Origin: Bacteroidota bacterium
GTDB taxonomy: Bacteria > Bacteroidota > Bacteroidia > Flavobacteriales > Flavobacteriaceae
DNA: 55,448 nucleotides
Assembly (NCBI GenBank): GCA_947460615.1
Contig: CANHHG010000005.1
Location: forward strand, 1-55,448
Reading direction: 5' to 3'
Shown here piece after piece: positions 35,282 to 44,093 of the stretch. The position numbers and the translations under genes are program-made. The stretch's first letter is position 1. The number at the start of each line of letters is the position of its first letter. The notes beneath the pieces are model-generated. The model searched no databases. It saw nothing but the letters and a program-made list of their open reading frames with translations, and had not been told where the DNA came from.

Positions 35282-35323
35282 CAAAAGTAAATATAATATT
35301 ATTCAATCAAATGATAATTATCA
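35282..35323 (-). promoter_or_regulatory. feoAB promoter with Fur-like palindrome
   Basis: Minus strand: -33 TTTG (35308-35311), 18-bp spacer, -7 TACTTTTG (35282-35289); expected start near 35276, leader about 20 nt. Directly upstream of the -33 box is the perfect 12-bp palindrome TGATAATTATCA (35312-35323), which matches the core of the Fur box (GATAATnATTATC type, lacking the central base). This suggests iron-dependent repression; Fur itself is not in the window. Confidence 0.65.
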
Positions 35324-35381
35324 GTTTTATGACATTTTTAGTAATTGCAAAACAATGCTAAGGCAAATGGAAATTATCCCT

Positions 35382-36047
35382 TTATTGAGCACACAAAAAA
35401 TTAATGTCTTCAATTAATCGTTTTATGTCCTCTTTATTGGTTCCGTCATAAAACCCTCTAACGCGCCTTTTAGAATCTACCAAAACGAAATTTTCGGTAT
35501 GAACCATGTCGTACAACTCCTCTGGTTTTCCTAGTTTTACAGCTAAGTACGATTTTCTAGCCAGGCTGTAAATTTGCTTTTTATCACCCGTTACCAAATT
35601 CCATTTGCTGTCAATCACCCCGTTTTTAATAGCATATTCTTTTAAAACAGCAACATTATCTGTTTCAGGAAAAACACTATGGGAGAGTAACATTACTTTG
35701 GGGTTATTGATAAATGCTTTTTGGACCTCCACTAAATTAGTTGTCATTTTAGGACATATTGAACCGCAAGTAGTGAAGAAAAAATCGGCTACATAAATTT
35801 TGCCTTCATAGTCTTTTTGGGTAATTATTTTTCCGTTTTGATTGGTAAATGAAAAATCGGCAATAGAATGATATTTACTTATATATTGCACTGTAGAATC
35901 TACCAATTCAGGATTTACCATCGAAGGATTATAAATTGGAAGGGTCTTTTTAGGTTTTAATGCCGAATAAAATAAAGATAAAATTATTGTAGAAAGTGAA
36001 ATTACAATAATCAAAAACCACTTGTATTTTTTGAAAAAAGAAAGCAT
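35382..36047 (-). CDS. SCO1/SenC family copper chaperone
   Basis: 221 residues. An N-terminal membrane anchor (WFLIIVISLSTIILSLFYSAL) is followed by a periplasmic thioredoxin-fold domain. Copper ligands are visible: Cys94 and Cys98 in FTTCGSICPKM and His183 in DMVHTENF. SCO proteins deliver copper to the CuA site of cytochrome c oxidase subunit II. Single gene; two overlapping -7-like boxes (TACTTTTG at 36069-36076 and TAAATTTG at 36061-36068, minus strand) lie just upstream. Confidence 0.92.
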   Translation of the reverse strand: MLSFFKKYKWFLIIVISLSTIILSLFYSALKPKKTLPIYNPSMVNPELVDSTVQYISKYHSIADFSFTNQNGKIITQKDYEGKIYVADFFFTTCGSICPKMTTNLVEVQKAFINNPKVMLLSHSVFPETDNVAVLKEYAIKNGVIDSKWNLVTGDKKQIYSLARKSYLAVKLGKPEELYDMVHTENFVLVDSKRRVRGFYDGTNKEDIKRLIEDINFLCAQ

Positions 36048-36178
36048 TTATTTTTTTTTACAAATTTACAAAAGTAAAATAGTAAGTCATGAATTTACTG
36101 ATTTAATTTTATGAAAATATTGAAAATACTATCCCCATCAAAAAAAAAGAATTTAACATTAATTAAAAAAATAATTGA

Positions 36179-36186
36179 TATTTTTG
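36179..36186 (+). promoter_or_regulatory. -7 promoter box for the M13 peptidase gene
   Basis: TATTTTTG, full match, 26 nt before the ATG. The -33 region has only a weak TTTA. Confidence 0.45.
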
Positions 36187-36212
36187 AAGTCTAACTAAAA
36201 TATTAACTAATT

Positions 36213-38276
36213 ATGAAACTTAGATTAAATAAGACATTGTTGTTCCTTATTCCTGCTTTAATAGGACTGTCAGCAAATGCACAAAAAGAGGCGGCCATAA
36301 AAACACCTGGGATTAACGTTCCTTTTATGGATAAATCGGTAAAACCAAGTGAGGATTTCTTCAAATTTGTAAATGGCACCTGGCTAAAAAATACTGAAAT
36401 TCCGGCTGACAAAACACGTTGGGGAAGTTTTGACGAATTAAGACAAAATACCGATAAAGATGCTTTGGCAATTTTAAAAGAGGCTACAAATAATCCAAAA
36501 TACAAATCAAATACCGATCAAGGGAAAGCGATTATTATGTATAAAGCTGCAATGGATACTTTGGCAAGAAATAAACAAGGGATCACCCCTTTATCTCCTT
36601 ATTTAGCCAAAATAAATGCCGTTAAAAACGTCAAAGATTTACAAAAATTAATGATGGAAACCGAAGCCCAAGGTGGAGGGGTTGGTTTTTTTGGTATTGG
36701 AATTGGTGCAGATGAAAAAAATAGTACTCGAAATGTTGTTAGCGTTGGCCCAGGTAGTTTAGGATTACCTGATAGAGATTACTATGTTTCTGAAGATAAA
36801 GACTCTAAAGAAAAAAGGGAGAAATATGTCCTTCACGTTTCAAAAATGCTACAATTTTTAAATGAAACTCCTGAACAGGCTAAAGCCAATGCTGAAAAAA
36901 TTCTTGCATTAGAAATCCAAATGTCAAAGCCAAGATTAGACCGTGTGGAACGAAGAGATAGTAAAAAACAATACAATCCAACTGCTATTTCAGATTTGCA
37001 AAAAATGCTTCCTTCTATAGATTGGAATACTTACATCAAAGGAATAGGTATTTCAAAAATTGATACTATAATCGTTTCTCAACCTAGATATATGAGTTCA
37101 TTACAAACTTTATTTACAGAAAATAAAGTAGAAGATTGGAAAGCATACATGCGCTGGATGTTGTTAAGAGGGGCTTCAAGTCAATTGTCGACTACTATTG
37201 AAACTGCAAACTGGGAGTTTTACGGAAAAACATTAACTGGAGCAATAAAACAAAGACCTCGACATGAAAAAGCATTGCAAGTGGTGAATGGAACAGTTGG
37301 CGAAGCACTAGGAAAATTATATGTTGAAAAAATGTTCCCTGCTGAAGCAAAGTCTAAAGCAATGAAAATGATTAAAAACGTAATGAGAGCTTATGAAATT
37401 AGAATTAACAATTTGACATGGATGTCTGCTGAAACTAAATCGAAAGCTGTTGAAAAACTTAATAAATTAACCATAAAAATAGGATACCCAGACAAGTGGG
37501 AAGATTATTCCGCTTTAGAAGTGAAAAGTCCTGAAGATGGAGGAAGCTATTTTCAAAATGTAAGAAATATTTCTAACTGGCGTTGGGCTAAAGACTTAGC
37601 AAAATTGGGAAAACCTGTTGATAAAACGGAATGGGGAATGTCTCCGCAAACTGTTAATGCTTACTACAATCCTTCCTACAACGAAATTGTATTCCCAGCA
37701 GCTATATTACAACCACCATTTTATAATTATCAAGCAGACGAAGCTGTAAATTACGGTGGAATTGGAGGAGTAATTGGCCATGAAATTTCACATGGATTTG
37801 ATGATCAAGGTGCAACATATAATGCAGATGGAAATTTAATTGACTGGTGGACCGCTGAAGATTTAACAAAGTTTACCTCTCTTGGTGACGCGCTTGCCGA
37901 TCAATATTCTGCTTTAGAGCCATTGCCAGGAACTCACGTAGATGGTAAATTTACTTTGGGTGAAAACATCGGTGATTTAGGAGGCGTGAATGCTGCTTAC
38001 GACGGATTACAATTGTATTTGAAAGAAAATGGTAATCCAGGTTTAATTGATAGTTATACTCCTGAGCAACGATTTTTTATCTCTTGGTCAACTATTTGGA
38101 GATCTAAAATGAGAGACGAAGCTTTAAAAAATCAGGTTAAAACAGATCCACATTCTCCAGGAATGTACCGCGCCTATGTGCCAATTCAAAACGTAGATGC
38201 TTTCTATTCTGCATTTAATATTAAAGAAGGGGACGGAATGTTTGTTGCTCCTGAAAAACGAGTTAAAATTTGGTAA
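36213..38276 (+). CDS. M13 family metallopeptidase (neprilysin-like)
   Basis: 687 residues; signal peptide cut after ANA (before QKEAAIK). N-terminal helical domain begins MDKSVKPSEDFFKFVNGTW, the usual start of M13. Zinc site: H523-E-I-S-H527 (GHEISHGFDDQG) and the third ligand Glu584 (GENIGDLGGV). The NAYYNPSYNEIVFPAAILQPPF stretch is the substrate-binding region (Asn-Ala-Tyr). The end, EKRVKIW, matches the conserved C-terminal CxVW-like region but with no Cys. It degrades peptides in the periplasm or outside the cell. Single gene with a strong terminator. Confidence 0.94.
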   Translation: MKLRLNKTLLFLIPALIGLSANAQKEAAIKTPGINVPFMDKSVKPSEDFFKFVNGTWLKNTEIPADKTRWGSFDELRQNTDKDALAILKEATNNPKYKSNTDQGKAIIMYKAAMDTLARNKQGITPLSPYLAKINAVKNVKDLQKLMMETEAQGGGVGFFGIGIGADEKNSTRNVVSVGPGSLGLPDRDYYVSEDKDSKEKREKYVLHVSKMLQFLNETPEQAKANAEKILALEIQMSKPRLDRVERRDSKKQYNPTAISDLQKMLPSIDWNTYIKGIGISKIDTIIVSQPRYMSSLQTLFTENKVEDWKAYMRWMLLRGASSQLSTTIETANWEFYGKTLTGAIKQRPRHEKALQVVNGTVGEALGKLYVEKMFPAEAKSKAMKMIKNVMRAYEIRINNLTWMSAETKSKAVEKLNKLTIKIGYPDKWEDYSALEVKSPEDGGSYFQNVRNISNWRWAKDLAKLGKPVDKTEWGMSPQTVNAYYNPSYNEIVFPAAILQPPFYNYQADEAVNYGGIGGVIGHEISHGFDDQGATYNADGNLIDWWTAEDLTKFTSLGDALADQYSALEPLPGTHVDGKFTLGENIGDLGGVNAAYDGLQLYLKENGNPGLIDSYTPEQRFFISWSTIWRSKMRDEALKNQVKTDPHSPGMYRAYVPIQNVDAFYSAFNIKEGDGMFVAPEKRVKIW

Positions 38277-38297
38277 TGACCCATTTTATATAAATTT

Positions 38298-38334
38298 AAA
38301 AATCCCATTTTGTACTTCAAAATGGGATTTTTTT
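38298..38334. terminator. Bidirectional terminator between convergent genes
   Basis: 14-bp stem (38298-38311 with 38319-38332; core ATCCCATTTT/AAAATGGGAT), 7-nt loop, A-rich on one side and T-rich on the other. Its 3' edge reaches the stop codon of the EamA gene (38333-38335). Confidence 0.9.
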
Positions 38335-39259
38335 ATGTGCTTTTCGAATCTTGAAAAGATTTATTGACCAAATAAAGCCCAAACAAAGTAATTATTCCAC
38401 CAATAGCAATGGCTAACGATAATGGCTCTCCAAAAATATAAGCCCCTAAAAGAACCGCAATTATTGGATTGATATAAGCGTAAATACTATTGATTTCTGC
38501 AGGCAAATGTTGCAAAGCATAGATATAAGCAATGAAGGTTAGCACCGATCCAAAAATCACTAAATAACCTATTGAAAACCATGAAATTAATGGAATAGTA
38601 GATAAACTCACTGCCGATCCCGTAGCTCCTAAATAAGCAAATAGAAAAATACTCGAAATAAACATTTGAATCCCTAAACTAAAATAAGGGTTAAAGCTTG
38701 CCGCTTTTTTCTTGGTATATAAGGTAGCAAAAGCCCATGTTAATGTTGAAATTATGGATATAATAATCCCAAATCGGAAATCAAAAATCAAGAAATCACT
38801 TAAATGTTCGTAGAAAATAACACATACTCCTCCAAAACCAACAATCAATCCTACAATTGCCAATTTAACCAATTTTTCTCCTCTAAATAAACTAATAATT
38901 ACAATCCAAAGCGGCACCAAAGCGCCTATAATTGCGCCTAAACCACTGCTGATGTATTTCACTCCCCAAGTGCTTAAACCATTGCTTAAAACAAAATTCA
39001 AAATGCTCAATATGATAATGGTTTTCCATTGTTTGCCTTTAGGCCATGGCGCTTTTTTGAATAAAAAATAAGACAAGTATAAGGTGGCACCTAAAAATTG
39101 GCGAATAGCTGCAAGTTGCAAGGCTGGCATGTATTTTACCCCTTCTTTCGAAGCAATCCAGGTGGTTCCCCAAAAAAAGCTCACCCAGCAAAGTGCCAAA
39201 ATGGGCAATCCAACTGAGGTGATTTTCGACTGAATTATAGATTTTAATTTTGGTATCAA
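38333..39259 (-). CDS. EamA/DMT family transporter
   Basis: 308 residues, ten TM segments in two EamA repeats (LALCWVSFFWGTTWIASKEG in the first; the second begins near FGIIISIISTLTWAFATLY). Inner-membrane drug/metabolite-type exporter of unknown substrate. The start is TTG at 39259, directly after the SDR stop with no gap, so translation probably depends on the upstream gene. Last gene of a five-gene run. Confidence 0.88.
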   Translation of the reverse strand: MIPKLKSIIQSKITSVGLPILALCWVSFFWGTTWIASKEGVKYMPALQLAAIRQFLGATLYLSYFLFKKAPWPKGKQWKTIIILSILNFVLSNGLSTWGVKYISSGLGAIIGALVPLWIVIISLFRGEKLVKLAIVGLIVGFGGVCVIFYEHLSDFLIFDFRFGIIISIISTLTWAFATLYTKKKAASFNPYFSLGIQMFISSIFLFAYLGATGSAVSLSTIPLISWFSIGYLVIFGSVLTFIAYIYALQHLPAEINSIYAYINPIIAVLLGAYIFGEPLSLAIAIGGIITLFGLYLVNKSFQDSKST

Positions 39260-40063
39260 TTATAAACTTCCTTTTATAAATTGGTATTTCAAAACGTTTT
39301 CCAATTTATCAGATAAAATGGTTTTCCCCTTGGAAGGTTTTGAATGGGTAAAGATAGGAGGTTCCAAATTATATTCTTTTGCTTTTTGAGAATAATACAC
39401 TTCCCGACTTGGATGAAAAGGGGCAACTGCATTGAACGTTTCTCCCCACCAATTACCATGAATAATTTTCAATATTATTCCGATGCAATCTTCTAGGTGA
39501 ATCAAATTAACTGGTGCTTCAGGGTTTTCAATATTGGTTCGTCCAGCTAAAAAATAAATAGGATGACGGTCTTCGCCAATGAGCCCTCCAAAACGTAAAA
39601 TGGTCGTTTCAAAATGAGGATTCCCTTGCAATATTTTCTCGCATTCTAGCAATTGCTTGCCACTTTCGGTATCTGTATTTGGAATGGTGTCTTCCGTAAC
39701 GAATTCACATTCGTCAGAAAAAACAGAAGTAGAACTCACGAAAAGCACTTTTTTAATTCCCGATTTTTCAATAAATGGAAGGATGTTTTCTATTTTAGAA
39801 ACAAATTTTTCAGGTGAATTTCCCCTTAACTTAGGAGGAATGTTGATTATTAAAACCTGGCTTTGTTCCAAGAAATTATCAATTTCTCCATGAAGTACAT
39901 TTTCCCCTATTTCTATCAAATATGGATTAATTGTTGCCTTTTGAAGTGCCGGTATTTTTTCAGAAGAAGTCGTTGAACCCTTAACCGAAAACCCATTTCC
40001 TATTAAAGCTTTCGCCAAAGGCAATCCCAACCAACCACAACCAAGAATGCTAATTTTTGTCAT
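39260..40063 (-). CDS. NAD(P)-binding SDR-like protein (YeeZ type)
   Basis: 267 residues. Rossmann fold with GCGWLGLP at residues 8-15 (GxGxxG). The usual SDR Tyr-x3-Lys is not evident. FVSSTSVFSDECEFVTEDT and TILRFGGLIGEDRHPIYFLAG match the YeeZ/nucleoside-sugar-epimerase-like family of unknown substrate. It sits between the ORF6N gene (2 bp upstream) and the EamA gene (0 bp downstream). Confidence 0.82.
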   Translation of the reverse strand: MTKISILGCGWLGLPLAKALIGNGFSVKGSTTSSEKIPALQKATINPYLIEIGENVLHGEIDNFLEQSQVLIINIPPKLRGNSPEKFVSKIENILPFIEKSGIKKVLFVSSTSVFSDECEFVTEDTIPNTDTESGKQLLECEKILQGNPHFETTILRFGGLIGEDRHPIYFLAGRTNIENPEAPVNLIHLEDCIGIILKIIHGNWWGETFNAVAPFHPSREVYYSQKAKEYNLEPPIFTHSKPSKGKTILSDKLENVLKYQFIKGSL

Positions 40064-40065
40064 TA

Positions 40066-40575
40066 TTATTTTTTGTAACCTATTTGATTTCTATCTTTTT
40101 GAACTGTCTCCGTTTCATCTCTTTTTATAAGAAAATTCAATGCTTCATAAATATCACTAAATTGTTTTTCATATTTACTCTCCATTTCCAATAATTTAAA
40201 ATTTAAATCTTTATTTTCTATTGCAAATTTTCTTATCATAACAAAGGTTCTCATAATAGCAATATTAACATTAATTGCAACTTCTGAATTTAATATACCG
40301 CTTAGCATTGCAATTCCTTGTTCAGAAAATGCAAATGGCAATGCGGTTTTTGGTCTTTTAGATGGGGATCTCATCACAAATTGTGATGACATATTTTCAA
40401 ACTCTTCTATAGTCAATTGAAACATAAAATCTACTGGGAATCTTAGCGAATTTCTTTTAACAGCTTGATTCAAAACTCTAGTCTCCACTTTATAAAGAAG
40501 AGCTAAATCAAAATCTAAAATTACTTTGTGTCCTCTAACTTCGTGTATTTTGGCTTGTAATATTGAAATGTCCAT
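40066..40575 (-). CDS. ORF6N domain protein
   Basis: 169 residues. The ORF6N/KilA-N-related domain spans about 1-95: QAKIHEVRGHKVILDFDLAL, RVLNQAVKRNSLRFP and KTALPFAFSEQGIAMLSG. A short coiled region closes the protein (LKLLEMESKYEKQFSDIYEAL). The domain was defined in phage and poxvirus proteins and is taken as DNA-binding; many Bacteroidetes genomes carry lone copies. It is packed between an M28 peptidase gene (9 bp) and an SDR gene (2 bp), not next to any phage gene. Confidence 0.88.
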   Translation of the reverse strand: MDISILQAKIHEVRGHKVILDFDLALLYKVETRVLNQAVKRNSLRFPVDFMFQLTIEEFENMSSQFVMRSPSKRPKTALPFAFSEQGIAMLSGILNSEVAINVNIAIMRTFVMIRKFAIENKDLNFKLLEMESKYEKQFSDIYEALNFLIKRDETETVQKDRNQIGYKK

Positions 40576-40584
40576 GGCTTATAA

Positions 40585-42975
40585 TTATTTAGTTATTAAA
40601 GTGTCAACACTAACTGTCAAACTATCTTTCGGAGTCAAATTCCTAGATTTGAAATTATCGGATTTTCGAATCCCTTTGGGTGGAACAATCTCCTTTTGAA
40701 TCACAACCGCATCGTTTAATACAAAAGGTGTTGGCATCATCCAAGGCAATCTTTTGGCAATTCTGAATTTTGGATTAGTAATTAAATCAAACGAACTTTC
40801 CATTAAATCCATATCAAAAACCGCATTAACAGGAATAGAAAATTGCAATTCCAACGGCTCATTGTCAACCACATAATAGCTGACTAATTTCTTCCCTCTT
40901 CGTTTATACCTACTCCCTTTTTGTTCTAATGACGAAGCTCCATTTGCCTTTAAATTGTAAAAAGTCATTTTCTCATCGGCAAAAACATCGTATCGATTCA
41001 CTGGTCGATTTGGCGTAATTTTAATTTTATAATAATGTTGCGAACCCGCTATGCTATCTCGTAAAAACGAAATTTTTGGTTGGCTTAAGTCTTTTACATC
41101 GGCCGTAGCGGAATAGGTAAACCCCGATTTATATTTGCTAAACAATGGATTCTTGTTCAACTCAGCTGCGCCTTTTGGATTTTCTCCTAAGTACAATTTG
41201 GTCCAAGGGTCTAAATTTAAATCATAGGTAGCCCATACTGCTTTTTTCGTATCCGCATTATAAACATAAAGCAAGCTATTCGGTTTGGCAGCTCCAATAG
41301 AATAAACAGAATTAAAACTAGCCTTTATGAAAAACCCAATTGAGATTAAAAACAACACCAAGGCCCAAAACCCTTTTCTAGGAAATGATCCAAATATTGG
41401 TAACAACAAACCAAAAACCAAAACAGTTAAAACCGCACTTCCGGTTAAAATTTTTAATCCCAAACCTATTGGAAACATTGTAATAAATGGAACTATAATA
41501 ATTAAAGAGGGAATACTCAAAATTAAATTCAATATTGGATTGGTTTTTTGAGTGGTAACAAAATAAGCGAACATAATCAAACTGAAAAACAATGGAATAA
41601 TTAAAAATCCCGCGCCAGGCAAATAAAATGCAATCGCAAAATTGATTAAAATCCATATAAATAAAGGTGCTACAGAATAATTCTCTGTTTTATTTTCCGA
41701 ATTGGAATTGGAATAAAACAATAGTGAAATCGCCAAACTCAAAAACACAAACGCACCAATATAATCGTGACCGTTATAGGTAAAGCCATGAAGGATATCA
41801 TTGTATTGTGGGTAAATTTTTAGCAACAATTTCCAACCAAAATAAGTGGTAATTCCAGAAACTAGTAACGCCCCAAGGAAAATTAAAAAGCCTTTCCCCA
41901 TTTCTGAAAATACCAAAACTCGTTTGCCAAGACCTATAAATACTAAAAATAAAAATAGGAAAACCGAGATCATTACCATTGGGAAAACCCAGGAAAAAGG
42001 GTAACTCACAAATTTAAAAGGCGTATTAAAATAAACATCATCTTCACTCGATTGAAGAGAAGTCAAATCGGAATTGGAGAAATAATTTAACAACGGAACC
42101 AAATAAGTTCCTTGGTGTTCCATTGTTTTCGGACTCAAATGATTGAAGTCATCCTGCGCCGTATGGTAATTAAAATGATCATCGATAAACGCAAAATTGA
42201 ATCCCTGAATTTTCCCTTGCTCTCTAAATACGGTCAAATCGGTGTCGTTAGGCAACATTTTATAAATGCTGTACATCAAGGAATTTGAAACTGGATAACT
42301 TGGGTTGGCGGCCGTAAATTCCTTCACCATATTCGCATTACCCTTGTTTACTTCCATCAACATATAGCTTGGTCCAGCACTTCCTCGCGCTTCAAAATTC
42401 AAAACTAAACCCACTTCTTTCGCCCAATTACTTTTGGTTACAAAAAGTGCCGCTCCATTTAAGCCTAGTTCTTCAGCATCAGAAAACAGGATGATAATGT
42501 CGTTTTTATGAGATGTTTTATTTTCTAAAAAAGCACGCACGCCTTCCAAAATAGTTGCAATTCCCGAAGCATCATCGCTAGCGCCATGAGAATATGAATG
42601 TGGAGCGCTATCATAATGCGACAGCAATAATAACGCTTTTGAACTATCAGTACCTTTAATTCTAGCTAATATATTTTTAGATTTCGTCAAGTTTCCCCAG
42701 TCAGAAAGAGTGGTTCCTTCCTGAATTTGGGTTTCCAATCCCATTTTTTTTAATTCATTTACTAAATAATTTCCAACCTTTTTATGATTGTCAGAACCTA
42801 TAAAATGGGGATTTTGTGAAATAACTTTCACTTTTTCCAAAGCTCTTTTGGTGGAATATTCGGAAAGTAATGAATTGTCCGATGAAACCCATTGTGGCAT
42901 CATTAATAAGTAAATTATCCCAATCGTTACACTAATAAATAGTATTGATAAAATGGCTATGAATCTGTTTTTCAT
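40585..42975 (-). CDS. M28 family zinc aminopeptidase with C-terminal membrane domain
   Basis: 796 residues: one N-terminal TM (FIAILSILFISVTIGIIYLLM), a periplasmic M28 domain (about 35-320) and about nine TM segments (roughly 335-560), then a beta-rich periplasmic tail. Zinc-site residues: His120 (LLSHYDSAPH), Asp134 (GASDDASG), Glu168-Glu169 (FSDAEELGLNG), and a late His (FNYHTAQDDFNHL). This resembles the ER metallopeptidase/Fxna type (M28 plus multi-TM). It probably trims peptides at the membrane surface. Part of the five-gene run. Confidence 0.9.
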   Translation of the reverse strand: MKNRFIAILSILFISVTIGIIYLLMMPQWVSSDNSLLSEYSTKRALEKVKVISQNPHFIGSDNHKKVGNYLVNELKKMGLETQIQEGTTLSDWGNLTKSKNILARIKGTDSSKALLLLSHYDSAPHSYSHGASDDASGIATILEGVRAFLENKTSHKNDIIILFSDAEELGLNGAALFVTKSNWAKEVGLVLNFEARGSAGPSYMLMEVNKGNANMVKEFTAANPSYPVSNSLMYSIYKMLPNDTDLTVFREQGKIQGFNFAFIDDHFNYHTAQDDFNHLSPKTMEHQGTYLVPLLNYFSNSDLTSLQSSEDDVYFNTPFKFVSYPFSWVFPMVMISVFLFLFLVFIGLGKRVLVFSEMGKGFLIFLGALLVSGITTYFGWKLLLKIYPQYNDILHGFTYNGHDYIGAFVFLSLAISLLFYSNSNSENKTENYSVAPLFIWILINFAIAFYLPGAGFLIIPLFFSLIMFAYFVTTQKTNPILNLILSIPSLIIIVPFITMFPIGLGLKILTGSAVLTVLVFGLLLPIFGSFPRKGFWALVLFLISIGFFIKASFNSVYSIGAAKPNSLLYVYNADTKKAVWATYDLNLDPWTKLYLGENPKGAAELNKNPLFSKYKSGFTYSATADVKDLSQPKISFLRDSIAGSQHYYKIKITPNRPVNRYDVFADEKMTFYNLKANGASSLEQKGSRYKRRGKKLVSYYVVDNEPLELQFSIPVNAVFDMDLMESSFDLITNPKFRIAKRLPWMMPTPFVLNDAVVIQKEIVPPKGIRKSDNFKSRNLTPKDSLTVSVDTLITK

Positions 42976-42992
42976 TTGTAATTAATTTTAAA

Positions 42993-43343
42993 TTAAAAGT
43001 CTTTTTTGACTAACATAAAATAATCATTTTCTAAAGCCATATAGCCTTGGTCGTATATAAAATAATAGGTATTCCCCGTTTTAGTATTCAAAATATTGGT
43101 GATAAATTCAAAATCAAATCCCTTGCTTAACAATTTTGCACGGGTGGTTTTGGACTTTCCTTCTACATTTAAGGCTACTAAAACCCGATAATTTTTTCGC
43201 AATTTGTTGTTCACATTGCGCATAAAATTCGTGCTGTCCTTATTGATTTTGTTGTTGTAAGAATTCCTACAACCGTCGCTGCAAAACTTTTTGTCCTCGC
43301 GCCCCACAATTTTGTCGTTGCATTCTAAACACGTTTTATTCAT
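42993..43343 (-). CDS. Zn-ribbon protein, function unknown
   Basis: 116 residues. An N-terminal treble-clef-like zinc site (CLECNDKIVGREDKKFCSDGC: Cys5, Cys8, Cys21, Cys25) is followed by a DUF2116-like Arg/Asn/Lys-rich helix (RNSYNNKINKDSTNFMRNVNNKL) and a C-terminal beta domain ending GYMALENDYFMLVKKDF. Cytosolic. Its stop is 17 bp before the M28 start, so it heads the five-gene run. Confidence 0.8.
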   Translation of the reverse strand: MNKTCLECNDKIVGREDKKFCSDGCRNSYNNKINKDSTNFMRNVNNKLRKNYRVLVALNVEGKSKTTRAKLLSKGFDFEFITNILNTKTGNTYYFIYDQGYMALENDYFMLVKKDF

Positions 43344-43420
43344 TTCTTTGTCGTTGCAAGGTTCTAAAAACTCCTATTATTACTTTCTTTTTGAAGCGAA
43401 AAGCCAGTCTATTTTTACCA

Positions 43421-43485
43421 ATCCTATTCCCGCTGTTCGTTTCAATCCATGAAAAAACATGGGATTTTCTCTGTCATCGGGGCTA
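43421..43485 (-). repeat. Dispersed intergenic hairpin element, copy 2
   Basis: Reverse complement of the family described at 11042-11108: TAGCCCCGAT, GAAAATCCC, GGATT and AGCGGGAATAG in the same order. The core is a hairpin, left arm AATCCATG and right arm CATGGGATT with one bulged G and an A6 loop (plus strand, 43444-43466). The remainder of the 368-bp gap (43344-43711) between the Zn-ribbon gene and ssb shows no gene; a -7-like CATCTTTG lies at 43635-43642. Confidence 0.65.
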
Positions 43486-43711
43486 AAAGTGAATTGACTT
43501 TGTGTTTGTAGATTTGGTCTTAAAACTTTTATAATCAATCAAATATACTTATTATTTTCCAATTACAAACGCTTACAAACAACTACAACCGAAAGTAAAC
43601 AGTTAACAACCGAATAATTTTTGGAAGTCGCCACATCTTTGCAATGTCGAAATCAAACAAGTATCGGCAAAACAAAAATTATTTTTTATAACCCATTTAA
43701 ATTAAAACGCT

Positions 43712-44047
43712 ATGAGCACATTAAGAAACAAAGTACAGTTAATCGGTCACGTTGGTAATGATCCAGAAATCAAAACATTCGACGGAGGAAAGAAATTAGC
43801 CAAGTTAAACGTTGCCACCAACGAAAATTACAAAAACGAAAAAGGCGAAAAAGTAGAAGAAACCCAATGGCACAGTTTGATTGCCTGGGGGAAAACCGCC
43901 GATATCATTGAAAAATATGTCGTAAAAGGCAAAGAAATCGCCATCGAGGGGAAATTGACCCATAGAAGTTACGAAGATAAAAACGGTGAAAAACGCTACG
44001 TCACCGAAGTCGTAATTGATGAATTAATGCTATTGGGAAGTAAGTAA
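43712..44047 (+). CDS. ssb: Single-stranded DNA-binding protein, short form
   Basis: 111 residues, one OB fold: LRNKVQLIGHVGNDPEIKTF, KLAKLNVATNENYKNEKGE, ETQWHSLIAWGKTADIIEKYV and TEVVIDELMLLGSK. It stops right after the OB fold and lacks the disordered linker and acidic tip (DDIPF-like) that recruit partner enzymes in typical SSBs of 150-180 residues. It might be a secondary SSB; the genome may carry a full-length one elsewhere. Single gene with a good terminator. Confidence 0.9.
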   Translation: MSTLRNKVQLIGHVGNDPEIKTFDGGKKLAKLNVATNENYKNEKGEKVEETQWHSLIAWGKTADIIEKYVVKGKEIAIEGKLTHRSYEDKNGEKRYVTEVVIDELMLLGSK

Positions 44048-44053
44048 AAAGCT

Positions 44054-44093
44054 GCCGCAGTTTTCAGTTATTCTGTTAACTGCGGCTTTTTTT
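44054..44093. terminator. Bidirectional terminator between ssb and the HAD gene
   Basis: 9-bp stem GCCGCAGTT/AACTGCGGC (44054-44062 and 44078-44086), 15-nt loop, T7 tail; five A precede it. The T tail overlaps the HAD gene's stop codon (44092-44094). Confidence 0.88.

Noticed and set aside
40066..40575. ORF6N gene as evidence of a prophage
   Set aside because: No other phage-like gene nearby and it is packed in an operon-like run of non-phage genes.
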